Of a DNA stretch of 64,000 nucleotides, positions 1 to 8,076 are shown piece after piece; the first letter of the stretch is position 1, and the number at the start of each line of letters is the position of its first letter. The position numbers and the translations under genes were made by a program. Location of the stretch: the NCBI GenBank assembly GCA_944319795.1, contig CALUFA010000005.1:1-64000 (forward strand), written 5' to 3'. Source of the DNA: an uncultured Prevotella sp. Lineage in GTDB: Bacteria; Bacteroidota; Bacteroidia; Bacteroidales; Bacteroidaceae. A model generated the notes under the pieces. The model was given only the letters and a program-made list of their open reading frames with translations, was not told where the DNA came from and made no database searches.

Positions 1-118
1 AAATGTATAAAATAAAAAAATACGAGACTCTAAATTGAATCCCGTATTTCCATTTACACAAAATATTATATAGTGCCCGATTTGCATTATCTTTCAATAA
101 GACAAGCGGCATCTCGGA

Positions 119-143
119 AGTGAAAATAAAAACTCGTTTCACT
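119..143 (+). terminator. possible terminator of a gene upstream of the window
   Basis: A short hairpin (AGTGAAA at 119-125 pairing with TTTCACT at 137-143) is followed by CCTTTTTA. No gene end is visible upstream inside the window, so this is a weak call. The rest of 1-150 is AT-rich with no gene. Confidence 0.3.
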
Positions 144-151
144 CCTTTTTA

Positions 152-183
152 TTTTGCACTTCTCTCGATTTGCATTATCTTTG
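152..183 (+). promoter_or_regulatory. Bacteroidota-type promoter of the DedA gene
   Basis: TTTTG at 152-156, a 19-nt spacer, then TATCTTTG at 176-183 match the TTTG-N19/21-TAnnTTTG consensus of the Bacteroidota primary sigma factor. Transcription should begin just after 183, which puts an in-frame upstream ATG at 170 before the start site and favours the ATG at 215. A near copy of 166-182 lies at 78-94, but its TATCTTTC ends in C. Confidence 0.75.
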
Positions 184-214
184 CACCCGATTTAATTTAT
201 ACTATCTCAAATTA

Positions 215-856
215 ATGGATTCTGCAGAATTATTCAGATGGGTTCTTGACAACCTGAATTATTGGGTTGTAACGGTATTCATGGCCATTGAAAGTTCGTT
301 CATACCTTTTCCTTCGGAAGTAGTCGTTCCGCCTGCGGCATGGAAGGCGATGGCCGACGACAGCATGAACATATTCCTCGTAATAGTGTTCGCAACCATC
401 GGAGCCGACATCGGCGCATTGGTGAACTACTACTTGGCACGCTGGCTCGGGCGACCTATAATATATAGGTTTGCCGACAGCCGCATAGGCCACATGTGCC
501 TTATCGACCGCGAAAGCGTTGAGAAAGCTGAAGAGTTCTTCCGCAAGCACGGCGCGGCCTCGACGTTCTTCGGCCGCCTGATCCCTGCCGTACGCCAGCT
601 GATAAGCATCCCCGCTGGTTTGGCCAAGATGAGGATGGACCATTTCCTCATCTATACCACCTTGGGCGCAGGCGTATGGAACTGTGTCCTGGCGCTGATA
701 GGATACATGATTTACCGCTTCACAGACCTGAAAACAACCGACGACGTTTATAAACTCGCAACGAAATACAGCCACGAAATAGGCTACGTGCTCTTGGCAT
801 TAGCCGTAATAATAGTAGGCGTGCTGGCCTATAAGGGACTAAAGAAGAAAAAATAA
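215..856 (+). CDS. DedA family inner-membrane protein
   Basis: This 213-residue integral membrane protein carries the DedA (SNARE-associated) signatures: ESSFIPFPSE at residues 26-35 and a FFGRLIPAVRQL...IPAG block at 118-135, with hydrophobic segments before and after and a basic KGLKKKK tail. DedA proteins are polytopic membrane proteins implicated in lipid flipping and envelope homeostasis; the substrate cannot be read from sequence. The start at 215 is chosen because the promoter's -7 element ends at 183, downstream of the alternative ATG at 170. The gene stands alone and is followed by a terminator shared with the convergent TPR gene. Confidence 0.9.
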   Translation: MDSAELFRWVLDNLNYWVVTVFMAIESSFIPFPSEVVVPPAAWKAMADDSMNIFLVIVFATIGADIGALVNYYLARWLGRPIIYRFADSRIGHMCLIDRESVEKAEEFFRKHGAASTFFGRLIPAVRQLISIPAGLAKMRMDHFLIYTTLGAGVWNCVLALIGYMIYRFTDLKTTDDVYKLATKYSHEIGYVLLALAVIIVGVLAYKGLKKKK

Positions 857-865
857 GAATAACAG

Positions 866-898
866 AAAGGCTTCAGGCAGACACCGCTTGAAGCCTTT
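866..898. terminator. bidirectional intrinsic terminator
   Basis: AAAGGCTTCA (866-875) pairs with TGAAGCCTTT (889-898) and is followed by TT. It lies between the stops of the convergent DedA and TPR genes and can serve both strands. Confidence 0.8.
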
Positions 899-902
899 TT
901 AT

Positions 903-2336
903 TTACCGCCGGCCTTCACCCGACATCTTGTCAAGCATGTACTTATAATAATCCTTGGGCTGCATGTCGTCAGGGAAGAGCTTGCCGAGCAGTGTCTTCA
1001 CCTCGAACGGCGAATGGTCCAACGCCTTTTTCAAAGCGTACAGGAACTCCGCTTTCTTGCCAAGGTCGTAACAGCATGCCGCAAAACAGGCATACGCACC
1101 GCGCAAGTCATAGTTTTTATCAAGCAACATGTTGAACATCTTGTAAGCAAGCCGTGAATCACCGCTCTCAAAAACAATTACGGCTATCTTCATGAAGATT
1201 TCAGGAGATGAGCCAGACCCTCTCAAAGCCTGTATGAAACAAGACTTGGCTTCCTCCGCATGACCGCTGCCGAGCAGCAGGTTGCCCTTATATACCAATA
1301 TATCGTTAGGGTCGCTATCAAGCTCCTTTGCCTTGTCGAGCATCTTGATGCTCTCGTCCAACCTTCCAAGACGGCACAGGGCGAAGGACCAGTCCTTGTA
1401 TATGTCGACAAGATTGTGCGTGCCCGGCAATATTAACTGCTCGGCTTTCCTGAAATGTTCAATAGCCTCATCGAACTCGTCAAGCAATAAATGGCAGAAT
1501 CCGATGAGCATTTCGCCGTTCTCGTCGTTGGGGCTTTGCTTGTTGTAACGCTTGTAATACTCAAGCGCCTCCTTGAAATTACCGAGGTTGTAAAGGCCGT
1601 TCGCCTTGTTGAGCAACGCTGCGGCGTTATCCGGATTTATGGCTATCGAATATTCGCTGCTCTGAATGGAGTCCTCGATGTTGTTGTTGAAGAACTGCGA
1701 CGAGGCAAGCGCATTCCAATAATGGATGGAGAACGGATCGCTGTCGATAAGCTCGTTGAGCAGTTTCTTGCTCTCCTCATACTCGCCTTTCTCCATGAAT
1801 ATGCGCGCAGCCTGCTCCTTATACTCGGCGCAGTCGGTGTCTTCGGAACGCTTAAGCCACTGCTCCGCCAAGTCGACAACGCCGTAATCGAAGAACAAGG
1901 CGGCCGAGTCTATCGCGAAATAATCCTTGTCGTCATCGTCGATTTCAAGGAACTTGTCTTCCAAATACTGGTCGGCAAGTTCGTTTTTACCTTCATAAAG
2001 CATTATTTCCGCCTTCATATAAAAATACTCGAGGTCAAACTTGTCCTCTATCATTTCCGTATATTCCTCGGCTTTTTGTATGTCATTATCGTCGAGAAGC
2101 GCTATCCTCGCCTTGAAAAGGAGAGGAGGAGCGCTTCCCGGATATACCGACAACGTGTTGTCAATGATTCCAATAGCATGCTGCCGGTCGCCGTTGTTGT
2201 AGTAATACTCGGCTACGTCCATCAGTTCGTCAGGGTCGAGGACGGCGTAAGCGCCGCCGTCCTCTCCAGCCTCGAACTTCTTGAGCAGGCTCTTGAACTC
2301 ATTTGAAAGGAAGTAATCTTCCGAATTATATGACAT
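903..2336 (-). CDS. tetratricopeptide repeat protein
   Basis: A 477-residue acidic, soluble protein made almost entirely of helical TPR-like repeats, for example the segments with NPDNAAALLNKANGLYNLG and SPNDENGEMLIGFCHLLLDE. No catalytic domain, signal peptide or membrane segment is seen. TPR proteins act as protein-protein scaffolds; the partner is unknown. It starts 8 nt after the glnS stop on the same strand, so it is probably the last gene of an mltG-glnS-TPR operon. Function beyond the repeat fold is not assigned. Confidence 0.85.
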   Translation of the reverse strand: MSYNSEDYFLSNEFKSLLKKFEAGEDGGAYAVLDPDELMDVAEYYYNNGDRQHAIGIIDNTLSVYPGSAPPLLFKARIALLDDNDIQKAEEYTEMIEDKFDLEYFYMKAEIMLYEGKNELADQYLEDKFLEIDDDDKDYFAIDSAALFFDYGVVDLAEQWLKRSEDTDCAEYKEQAARIFMEKGEYEESKKLLNELIDSDPFSIHYWNALASSQFFNNNIEDSIQSSEYSIAINPDNAAALLNKANGLYNLGNFKEALEYYKRYNKQSPNDENGEMLIGFCHLLLDEFDEAIEHFRKAEQLILPGTHNLVDIYKDWSFALCRLGRLDESIKMLDKAKELDSDPNDILVYKGNLLLGSGHAEEAKSCFIQALRGSGSSPEIFMKIAVIVFESGDSRLAYKMFNMLLDKNYDLRGAYACFAACCYDLGKKAEFLYALKKALDHSPFEVKTLLGKLFPDDMQPKDYYKYMLDKMSGEGRR

Positions 2337-2344
2337 TTCCTTAC

Positions 2345-4060
2345 TTATCCTTTGTTTATTTTCGACCAGGTGTCCTTCAGGCCGACCGTCTTGTTGAATA
2401 CGGGATGTGCTTCCGTCGAATCAATGTCTGCCATGAAGTAGCCTATACGCTGGAACTGCAGGTATTCGCCGGCAACCTTCGTAGCTGCGTAATCCTCAAC
2501 GTAGCAGTCGGTCATGACGGTAAGAGAGTCTGGATTAAGCAGTTCGCGGAAGTCGCGCTCGTCAGCCGAAGGATTCTCAACGTTGAACAACCTGTCGTAA
2601 ATCCTTATCTCGGCCTTCTTACAATGGTCAACGCTAACCCAATGGAGGGTGCCTTTCACCTTACGGTTGGCGCCTTCCATGCCGCTCTTGCTCGTCGGGT
2701 CGTACTCGGCCTGAATCTCTACAACGTTGCCGTCGGCATCCTTCGTGCATCCGGTACACTTAACTATGTAGGCGTTTTTAAGCCGCACCTCGCGCCCGGG
2801 CGACATGCGGAAGAACTTTTTCGGGGCGTCTTCCATAAAGTCGTCGCGCTCTATCCATAGGTTCTTGCTGAACGTAATGGTGTGGCTTCCGTCGGCTTCA
2901 TTCTCGGGATTGTTCACGGCCTCAAGCTCTTCTACTTGCCCGTCGGGATAATTTGTTATAACGAGTTTCACCGGGTTGAGCACGGCCGAAACCCTTATGG
3001 CACGCTTGTTAAGGTCGTCGCGCACGGCGGCTTCGAGCAGTGCCATGTCGTTCAATGCGTCAAACTTGGTGTAGCCGATGCTCTTTATGAAGTTCTTGAT
3101 GCTCTCGGGCGAATAGCCGCGGCGGCGCATACCGCACAAGGTGGGCATACGAGGGTCGTCCCAGCCGCTGACCTTGTGCTCGTCAACCAGCGCGTGCAGC
3201 TTTCTCTTGCTCATCACGGTGTAAGTAAGGTTGAGGCGGTTGAACTCGATCTGTCGCGGACGGAAGTCCCCGAGGTTGCCGCCCTCGCCCTTGTATGTCT
3301 TAAGCTCGTCGATGAACTTGTCGTAAAGCGGACGGTGGGGAACAAACTCAAGGGTGCATATCGAATGGGTTACGCCCTCGAAATAGTCGCTCTGCCCGTG
3401 GGCGAAGTCGTACATCGGGTAAGCATGCCACTTCGTGCCGGTGCGGTGGTGGGGCGTATGTATTATGCGGTACATTATCGGGTCGCGGAAGTGCATGTTG
3501 GGGTTGGCCATATCGAGCTTGGCACGGAGCACCATCGAGCCTTCCTCCGCGTCGGGAGTGTTCATCTTGTGGAACAAGGCGAGGTTCTCCTCCACCGGCC
3601 GGTCGCGGTACGGCGACGGCGTGCCCGGCTGGGTGGGCGTGCCTTTCTGATTAGCAATCTGTTCGCTCGTCTGCTCGTCGATGTAAGCCTTGCCCTCCTT
3701 TATCATCCATTCGGCGAAGTCCCAAAGCTGCTGGAAATAGTCCGAAGCGTAATAAACGTTCGCCCAATGGAAGCCGAGCCACTTTATGTCGTTCAGTATT
3801 GAGTCTACGTATTCGGTGTCCTCCTTGCTGGGGTTGGTGTCGTCGAAGCGCAAGTTGCATATTCCGCCGTAATTCTCGGCTACGCCGAAGTCCATGCAAA
3901 TGGCCTTGGCGTGGCCTATGTGCAGATAGCCGTTAGGCTCCGGCGGGAAGCGTGTCTGAATCCGCCCGGCGTTCTTACCGTCGGCCAAATCCTGTTCTAC
4001 AATCTGCTCTACGAAACTAAGGTTCTTTTTCTCTTCGCTTTTATTCTCTTCAGTTACCAT
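2345..4060 (-). CDS. glnS: glutaminyl-tRNA synthetase
   Basis: Class I aminoacyl-tRNA synthetase of 571 residues that charges tRNA-Gln with glutamine in the cytoplasm. The FPPEPNGYLHIGHAK segment carries the HIGH motif at residues 47-50, and VMSKRKL is the KMSKS-type loop. The C-terminal half is the beta-barrel anticodon-binding domain. Length is close to the E. coli enzyme (about 550). Having GlnRS means this organism does not depend solely on the amidotransferase route for Gln-tRNA. It lies 66 nt downstream of mltG and directly upstream of a TPR gene, all on the minus strand. Confidence 0.97.
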   Translation of the reverse strand: MVTEENKSEEKKNLSFVEQIVEQDLADGKNAGRIQTRFPPEPNGYLHIGHAKAICMDFGVAENYGGICNLRFDDTNPSKEDTEYVDSILNDIKWLGFHWANVYYASDYFQQLWDFAEWMIKEGKAYIDEQTSEQIANQKGTPTQPGTPSPYRDRPVEENLALFHKMNTPDAEEGSMVLRAKLDMANPNMHFRDPIMYRIIHTPHHRTGTKWHAYPMYDFAHGQSDYFEGVTHSICTLEFVPHRPLYDKFIDELKTYKGEGGNLGDFRPRQIEFNRLNLTYTVMSKRKLHALVDEHKVSGWDDPRMPTLCGMRRRGYSPESIKNFIKSIGYTKFDALNDMALLEAAVRDDLNKRAIRVSAVLNPVKLVITNYPDGQVEELEAVNNPENEADGSHTITFSKNLWIERDDFMEDAPKKFFRMSPGREVRLKNAYIVKCTGCTKDADGNVVEIQAEYDPTSKSGMEGANRKVKGTLHWVSVDHCKKAEIRIYDRLFNVENPSADERDFRELLNPDSLTVMTDCYVEDYAATKVAGEYLQFQRIGYFMADIDSTEAHPVFNKTVGLKDTWSKINKG

Positions 4061-4126
4061 ATCTGTTGTTCGTTTAATTTCATTTTACAGCCGCCGCGAC
4101 CGCGGAGGCAAGCGGCTGTGATACAA

Positions 4127-5152
4127 TCATTTTATACCCCTCTTGTTCAGCGCCGCCGCATACTTGGCCGCGTTCTGAAGGTGCTCTTCATACGTCTCGG
4201 CAAAGTTGTGCGTGCCGCTGAAATCCTCCTTGGCGCACATGTACAGGTAATCATGGTGCACATGGTCGAGCACGGCGTCGATGCCGGCCACCGTAGGAAT
4301 CCTTATCGGCCCGGGGGGCAGGCCGATGTTGCGGTATGTGTTGTAAGGACTGTCTACGTTGAGCATGTTGTGGTAAATGCGCCTTATGTCAAAGTCCTTA
4401 AGCGCGAACTTTATAGTGGGGTCGGCCTGGAGCGGCATTCCCGTCTTTATGCGGTTGTAATACATACCCGCCACCATAGGCTTCTCCGAGTCTGCGGCCG
4501 TCTCCTCGTCGACGATGCTGGCCAACGTTATAACCTCTTCCTTGGTAAAGCCCATTGCCTCGGCCTTCTGCGTGCGCTCGAAGTTCCAGAACTTCTTGCT
4601 CTCCTTGCTCATTTTGTCAAGGAACTTGTCTATCGGCGTGTTCCAATAAACTTCATAGGTGTTGGGAATGAACATGCAAAGCATCGTTTCAGGCTTGTAA
4701 CCGTACTTGGCGCACACGGCCGAATCGGTAAGCGCCTTGTAAATGGAAAGGCTGTCAGCCATGAGTTTCTTCGACAGCGCCCCGGCCAGCCTGTCGGCCG
4801 TGCGCACGCTCGGTATGGTAAGCCTGACCGACGACTGCAGGCCGTTCTTCAGCTTCCTGAACACGGTGAAGGCGCTGTTGCCCTTCCCTATCTCGTAGCG
4901 TCCGGTGCGTATGTTATCCCCGTATGAGCTATGCCTAACGAGAGTCTTGAAGCCCGACATGGCGTGATGGGTCGCAATGGTGTCAAGTTTGTTGTAAACG
5001 GAGTCTATGTTATCATCCGCGTCGATGTACACGTAACGGCTTTGGCCGCCCTTGAGCATCGGCGTGAAAAAGAAATAATAGCACAAGAACAGTATCACGG
5101 CAAGACACGCTATGGCAGGAATTACGAATTTCTTCGAACTGATTTTTTTCAT
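4127..5152 (-). CDS. mltG: endolytic murein transglycosylase MltG
   Basis: A 341-residue YceG/MltG family protein that cleaves nascent glycan strands at the inner membrane and so limits peptidoglycan chain length. It has a short cytoplasmic N-terminus, one membrane anchor at about residues 10-30, and the conserved block ASIVDEETAA (211-220) followed by YYNRIKTGMPLQADPT (231-246), typical of the catalytic domain. The usual first glutamate of the VEEET motif is Asp215 here; Glu217 is retained. It is first in the minus-strand group ahead of glnS. Confidence 0.93.
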   Translation of the reverse strand: MKKISSKKFVIPAIACLAVILFLCYYFFFTPMLKGGQSRYVYIDADDNIDSVYNKLDTIATHHAMSGFKTLVRHSSYGDNIRTGRYEIGKGNSAFTVFRKLKNGLQSSVRLTIPSVRTADRLAGALSKKLMADSLSIYKALTDSAVCAKYGYKPETMLCMFIPNTYEVYWNTPIDKFLDKMSKESKKFWNFERTQKAEAMGFTKEEVITLASIVDEETAADSEKPMVAGMYYNRIKTGMPLQADPTIKFALKDFDIRRIYHNMLNVDSPYNTYRNIGLPPGPIRIPTVAGIDAVLDHVHHDYLYMCAKEDFSGTHNFAETYEEHLQNAAKYAAALNKRGIK

Positions 5153-5180
5153 GTCTTATAATATAATGTATTTTTGTCCG

Positions 5181-5188
5181 CAAAATTA
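5181..5188 (-). promoter_or_regulatory. -7 element of the mltG promoter
   Basis: On the minus strand this reads TAATTTTG, matching TAnnTTTG, about 30 nt upstream of the mltG ATG. A matching -33 box is not clear. Confidence 0.5.
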
Positions 5189-5327
5189 CATCTTATTTTT
5201 GAAAAACGGAGACATTCCGTTATATTTTCTTCATCTTAGAGTAAGTTACGCATAAGAAAAAACACAAAAACGGGCATGACGGCCCCCGACGGCCATGCGC
5301 AAACCAACTGGAAAAGACACAATTTCC

Positions 5328-5415
5328 AATTTGCCGCCTTTCAGCTTGCAAAAAGCTACCTTTTAAAGCACGATATGCCGCCTTTCAGGCGCTAAAAGGC
5401 CACATTTCATTTCCC
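5328..5415. repeat. four-unit 22-nt quasi-palindrome array (copy A)
   Basis: Four consecutive 22-nt units start at 5328, 5350, 5372 and 5394. Their 15-nt cores (for example aaaaagctacctttt, gatatgccgcctttc) follow the loose form AAAAGGnnnCCTTTT, each followed by a 7-nt linker. This is the most diverged of the six clear arrays. It lies between the starts of mltG and tRNA-Arg. The flanks, 5189-5327 and 5416-5480, contain nothing else I recognise. Confidence 0.7.
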
Positions 5416-5480
5416 ATAAGGATTATCCCCATCTTACGCCCCGTTTCAAACGGCAATCTAAACTTTTAACGCATTTTTTT

Positions 5481-5510
5481 TTGATAAAATGATTATTTTA
5501 ACTACCTTTG
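5481..5510 (+). promoter_or_regulatory. promoter of tRNA-Arg
   Basis: TTG at 5481-5483 and TACCTTTG at 5503-5510, 19 nt apart, fit the Bacteroidota consensus and lie 12 nt before the tRNA. Confidence 0.75.
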
Positions 5511-5522
5511 CACCCGATTTAT

Positions 5523-5597
5523 GGTTCCGTAGCTCAGTTGGATTAGAGCAACGCCCTTCTAAGGCGTGGGTCTAGGGTTCGAATCCCTACGGAATCA
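5523..5597 (+). tRNA. tRNA-Arg (anticodon TCT)
   Basis: A full cloverleaf can be drawn: acceptor GGTTCCG with CGGAATC (one G-T pair), D-arm GCTC/GAGC, anticodon stem ACGCC/GGCGT with loop CTTCTAA (anticodon TCT reading AGA/AGG codons), T-arm TAGGG/CCCTA around TTCGAAT, discriminator A. The 3' CCA is not encoded. A promoter lies just upstream and a terminator just downstream, so it is a single-gene unit. Confidence 0.97.
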
Positions 5598-5602
5598 CAG
5601 GC

Positions 5603-5644
5603 AAACTCCCGTCAATCCTGAAACATACGGATCGTAGGGAGTTT
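5603..5644 (+). terminator. intrinsic terminator of tRNA-Arg
   Basis: AAACTCCC (5603-5610) pairs with GGGAGTTT (5637-5644), followed by CCTTTTTT. Confidence 0.75.
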
Positions 5645-5726
5645 CCTTTTTTATTGCCATCCTGCAATGTTAAAATCAAGTAAGTTCGGTATTAAGAAAA
5701 TGGAATCCAACTTAACCCGTAAAAAA

Positions 5727-5845
5727 GTCTGTGGCATACCGTCATTCCGGGCTTAGACCCGGAATCCAGGAAAGCTCCACTTATATAACGATTCTGCATA
5801 TACTGGATTCCGGGTCTAAGCCCGGAATGACGGTATGCCATAGAC
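5727..5845. repeat. long palindromic CCGGGC element, copy 1
   Basis: Two 43-nt arms (5727-5769 and 5803-5845) are complementary with one mismatch, around a 33-nt loop. The core is GTCATTCCGGGC-TTAGACCCGG. The same core and a similar loop recur at 41321-41450 and 46145-46288. Confidence 0.9.
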
Positions 5846-6068
5846 TTCTTACTGTTTAAAATAATGATGTAATTTGTTTTTTAATGATTACATTTTTCTT
5901 ATACTGAACTCATGTAACAAATAACACCTTTTAGAATTTTTATTATACCGAACTCACGGTTAAATTGGAAACAGTCAAACGCAACGCCGAACTTGCGCAT
6001 TCAATTTAACGTCAAGTTTTTTTGCTCATGGTCATTGTCCCTGATTCCCAACGTGTTTAATAAAAAAA
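5846..6068. other. AT-rich gene-free stretch
   Basis: No gene or strong structure. A short inverted pair, GTTCGGTAT at 5684-5692 and ATACCGAAC at 5945-5953, brackets palindromic element copy 1; it may be chance. Confidence 0.4.
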
Positions 6069-6106
6069 ACGGCACATGAAGAATAAGCATTAACTTCATG
6101 TACCGT
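6069..6106 (-). terminator. intrinsic terminator of the rubrerythrin gene
   Basis: Arms 6069-6081 and 6094-6106 pair over 13 nt. The single imperfect pair is a G-U only when transcribed on the minus strand, where the stem is followed by a run of eight U (6062-6069). Confidence 0.85.
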
Positions 6107-6171
6107 CCTTGTTTCGTCGTAGCAGACCGCCTTTTACCGCTAACAAAACACGGTATCGGCGCCTCTACGGA

Positions 6172-6714
6172 TTAATAATTCTCGGCTTTTATCTGGAAGA
6201 AGCTCTGCGGATGGTTGCAAACCGGGCACATCTTGGGAGCGTTCTTACCGATTACGATGTGTCCGCAGTTAGCGCACTGCCAAATGCAATCGCCGTCCTT
6301 AGAGAATACCTTCTGCTCGTTCACGTTGCCCAACAGCTTGCGGTAACGCTCCTCGTGAGCCTTTTCGATTGCGCCTACCATGCGGAACTTAGCTGCAATC
6401 TCCTTGAACCCTTCCTCGTCGGCCTCCTTAGCCATGCGGTCGTACATGTCGGTCCACTCGAAGTTCTCTCCTGCTGCGGCAGCCTCGAGGTTGCTTGCGG
6501 TATCCTTAATGTCGCCGCCCTCAAGATACTTGAACCAAAGTTTTGCGTGCTCTTTCTCGTTCCTGGCGGTTTCCTCGAAGATGTCTGCAATCTGCTCGTA
6601 GCCTTCCTTCCTTGCTTTTGATGCGAAATAAGTGTACTTGTTGCGTGCCTGTGACTCTCCGGCGAAAGCCTCTTGCAAATTCTTCTCGGTCTTTGTTCCC
6701 TTCAATTCTTTCAT
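6172..6714 (-). CDS. rbr: rubrerythrin
   Basis: A 180-residue non-haem iron peroxidase that reduces hydrogen peroxide in anaerobes, taking electrons from rubredoxin-type partners. The N-terminal ferritin-like four-helix domain carries the diiron ligands (Glu20, Glu53, His56, Glu117, His120 regions). A C-terminal rubredoxin domain carries Cys147, Cys150, Cys163 and Cys166 for the Fe(SCys)4 centre. The length is normal for the family. It is monocistronic, with its own promoter about 110 nt upstream and a terminator just downstream. Confidence 0.96.
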   Translation of the reverse strand: MKELKGTKTEKNLQEAFAGESQARNKYTYFASKARKEGYEQIADIFEETARNEKEHAKLWFKYLEGGDIKDTASNLEAAAAGENFEWTDMYDRMAKEADEEGFKEIAAKFRMVGAIEKAHEERYRKLLGNVNEQKVFSKDGDCIWQCANCGHIVIGKNAPKMCPVCNHPQSFFQIKAENY

Positions 6715-6823
6715 GATGTTTTGTTTTTAATGTTTTGATTAATATTACCTACTTCTGTTTCTACAAACAATGGAACTGGAAAGGAATAACGTTCCTTATC
6801 CCGACGTTCCACTATTATTATTG

Positions 6824-6831
6824 CAAATATA
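6824..6831 (-). promoter_or_regulatory. -7 element of the rubrerythrin promoter
   Basis: On the minus strand this reads TATATTTG. It implies a 5' leader of about 100 nt in which GGAACGT occurs twice (within 6793-6810). Confidence 0.5.
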
Positions 6832-6874
6832 TGAAATAATTTCCAACTGACGAACTATATTGTGTTTTTTTTAA

Positions 6875-7915
6875 TCAAATTGTTATCTCCCCGCATATCG
6901 GACGGCTCATGTAAGTTCTTACGATCTTGTTATCAGTGAACCTGCCCTGCAGGCACATCAGCTTAGTAACGGCGCACTCAACCGTACTGTCGTAACCGCT
7001 TATCACCCCGGTCGTCTTAAGTCTGTAACCAGTGTCGTATCTCGACATCTCTACCGAACCGGCAAGACACTGGCTGATGTTGACGATCGTAACACCACGC
7101 TTACCGGCCTGCTGCAATATCCTTGTCAGCCATTCCTTTTTCGGCGCGTTGCCGCTTCCGAAGCTACGCATCACGATGGAACGCAGCTCGACCGCGTCGA
7201 TAAGATGGCGGATTATGTTTTCCTGAAGTCCGGGGAACAGCGAGAATACTATGACGTTGGGGTCTATGGCCGTATGTGGAATCATCGGTTTGTCAAAATC
7301 CGGCTTCAAGATGTATTCCTCATGATAGATTATGTTGACGCCGGCCTCTGCCAAATGAGGGAAGTTGAACGACTCGAAAGCGTTAAACCCGTCGGCGTTG
7401 GTCTTGGTCGACCTGTTACCCCTAAGCAGCTTACCACTGAAATATATGCAAACCTCCGGTACTATCGCAGTGCCGTCGTCGTGGCAAGCCGAGGCTATCT
7501 CGATGCTTGTTATCAGATTCTCCCTGCCATCTGTACGCAGTTGGTTTATCGGCAATTGGCTTCCCGTAAGGATTACCGGCTTAGTCAGGTTCTCGAGCAT
7601 GAACGACAAAGCCGAGGCAGTATAAGACATCGTGTCCGTACCGTGCAAAATCACGAATCCGTCGTAACGTTCATAATTGTCGCTTATAATCCTGACAAGC
7701 TGCGACCAAAGCCGCGGCGACATGTCGCTCGAGTCGATAGGCTGCGTGAACTGATATGTCTCAATGCCGGTCTTAAGCAATGAAAGTTCAGGCATGCAGC
7801 TTACCAAATGATTAAAGTCGAGAGGCTCTAAAGCCCCCGTGTCAGGGTTCTGCCCCATGCCTATGGTTCCACCGGTATATATCAATAACACCTGGTTGCT
7901 TCTGTTTTTTATCAT
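6875..7915 (-). CDS. ansA: type I L-asparaginase
   Basis: A 346-residue enzyme hydrolysing L-asparagine to aspartate and ammonia. The first catalytic Thr lies in TGGTIG (residues 14-19), and the second motif HGTDTMSYTASALSFML supplies the Thr-Asp pair. There is no signal peptide, so a cytoplasmic (AnsA-type) enzyme is expected. It has its own consensus promoter and is divergent from uxaC, sharing a 160-nt intergenic region with it. Confidence 0.95.
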   Translation of the reverse strand: MIKNRSNQVLLIYTGGTIGMGQNPDTGALEPLDFNHLVSCMPELSLLKTGIETYQFTQPIDSSDMSPRLWSQLVRIISDNYERYDGFVILHGTDTMSYTASALSFMLENLTKPVILTGSQLPINQLRTDGRENLITSIEIASACHDDGTAIVPEVCIYFSGKLLRGNRSTKTNADGFNAFESFNFPHLAEAGVNIIYHEEYILKPDFDKPMIPHTAIDPNVIVFSLFPGLQENIIRHLIDAVELRSIVMRSFGSGNAPKKEWLTRILQQAGKRGVTIVNISQCLAGSVEMSRYDTGYRLKTTGVISGYDSTVECAVTKLMCLQGRFTDNKIVRTYMSRPICGEITI

Positions 7916-7968
7916 AGCATCAATTTAATTGGAAATGAGTAAACTCCGTTTATGTTCTTTATTTTGTG

Positions 7969-8000
7969 CAAATATAGCTTAAAATAACATGAAATCAAAA
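7969..8000 (-). promoter_or_regulatory. promoter of ansA
   Basis: On the minus strand TTTTG (8000-7996), a 19-nt spacer and TATATTTG (7976-7969) fit the consensus exactly. Confidence 0.8.
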
Positions 8001-8009
8001 AAAATGCAG

Positions 8010-8017
8010 TATATTTG
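8010..8017 (+). promoter_or_regulatory. -7 element of the uxaC promoter
   Basis: TATATTTG on the plus strand, back to back with the ansA promoter; no clear -33 box, which would suit a gene needing an activator. The leader to the uxaC ATG is about 55 nt. Confidence 0.5.
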
Positions 8018-8076
8018 CATAAATAAAAAGAATGAACTACAATTTATAAATTAACTATTTAAAAGAAAACACAAAC

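Noticed and set aside
1491..2306. Long open frames on the strand opposite the TPR, glnS, mltG and carB genes
   Set aside because: They mirror the codon bias of the real genes, have no recognisable domains and overlap well-supported coding sequence.
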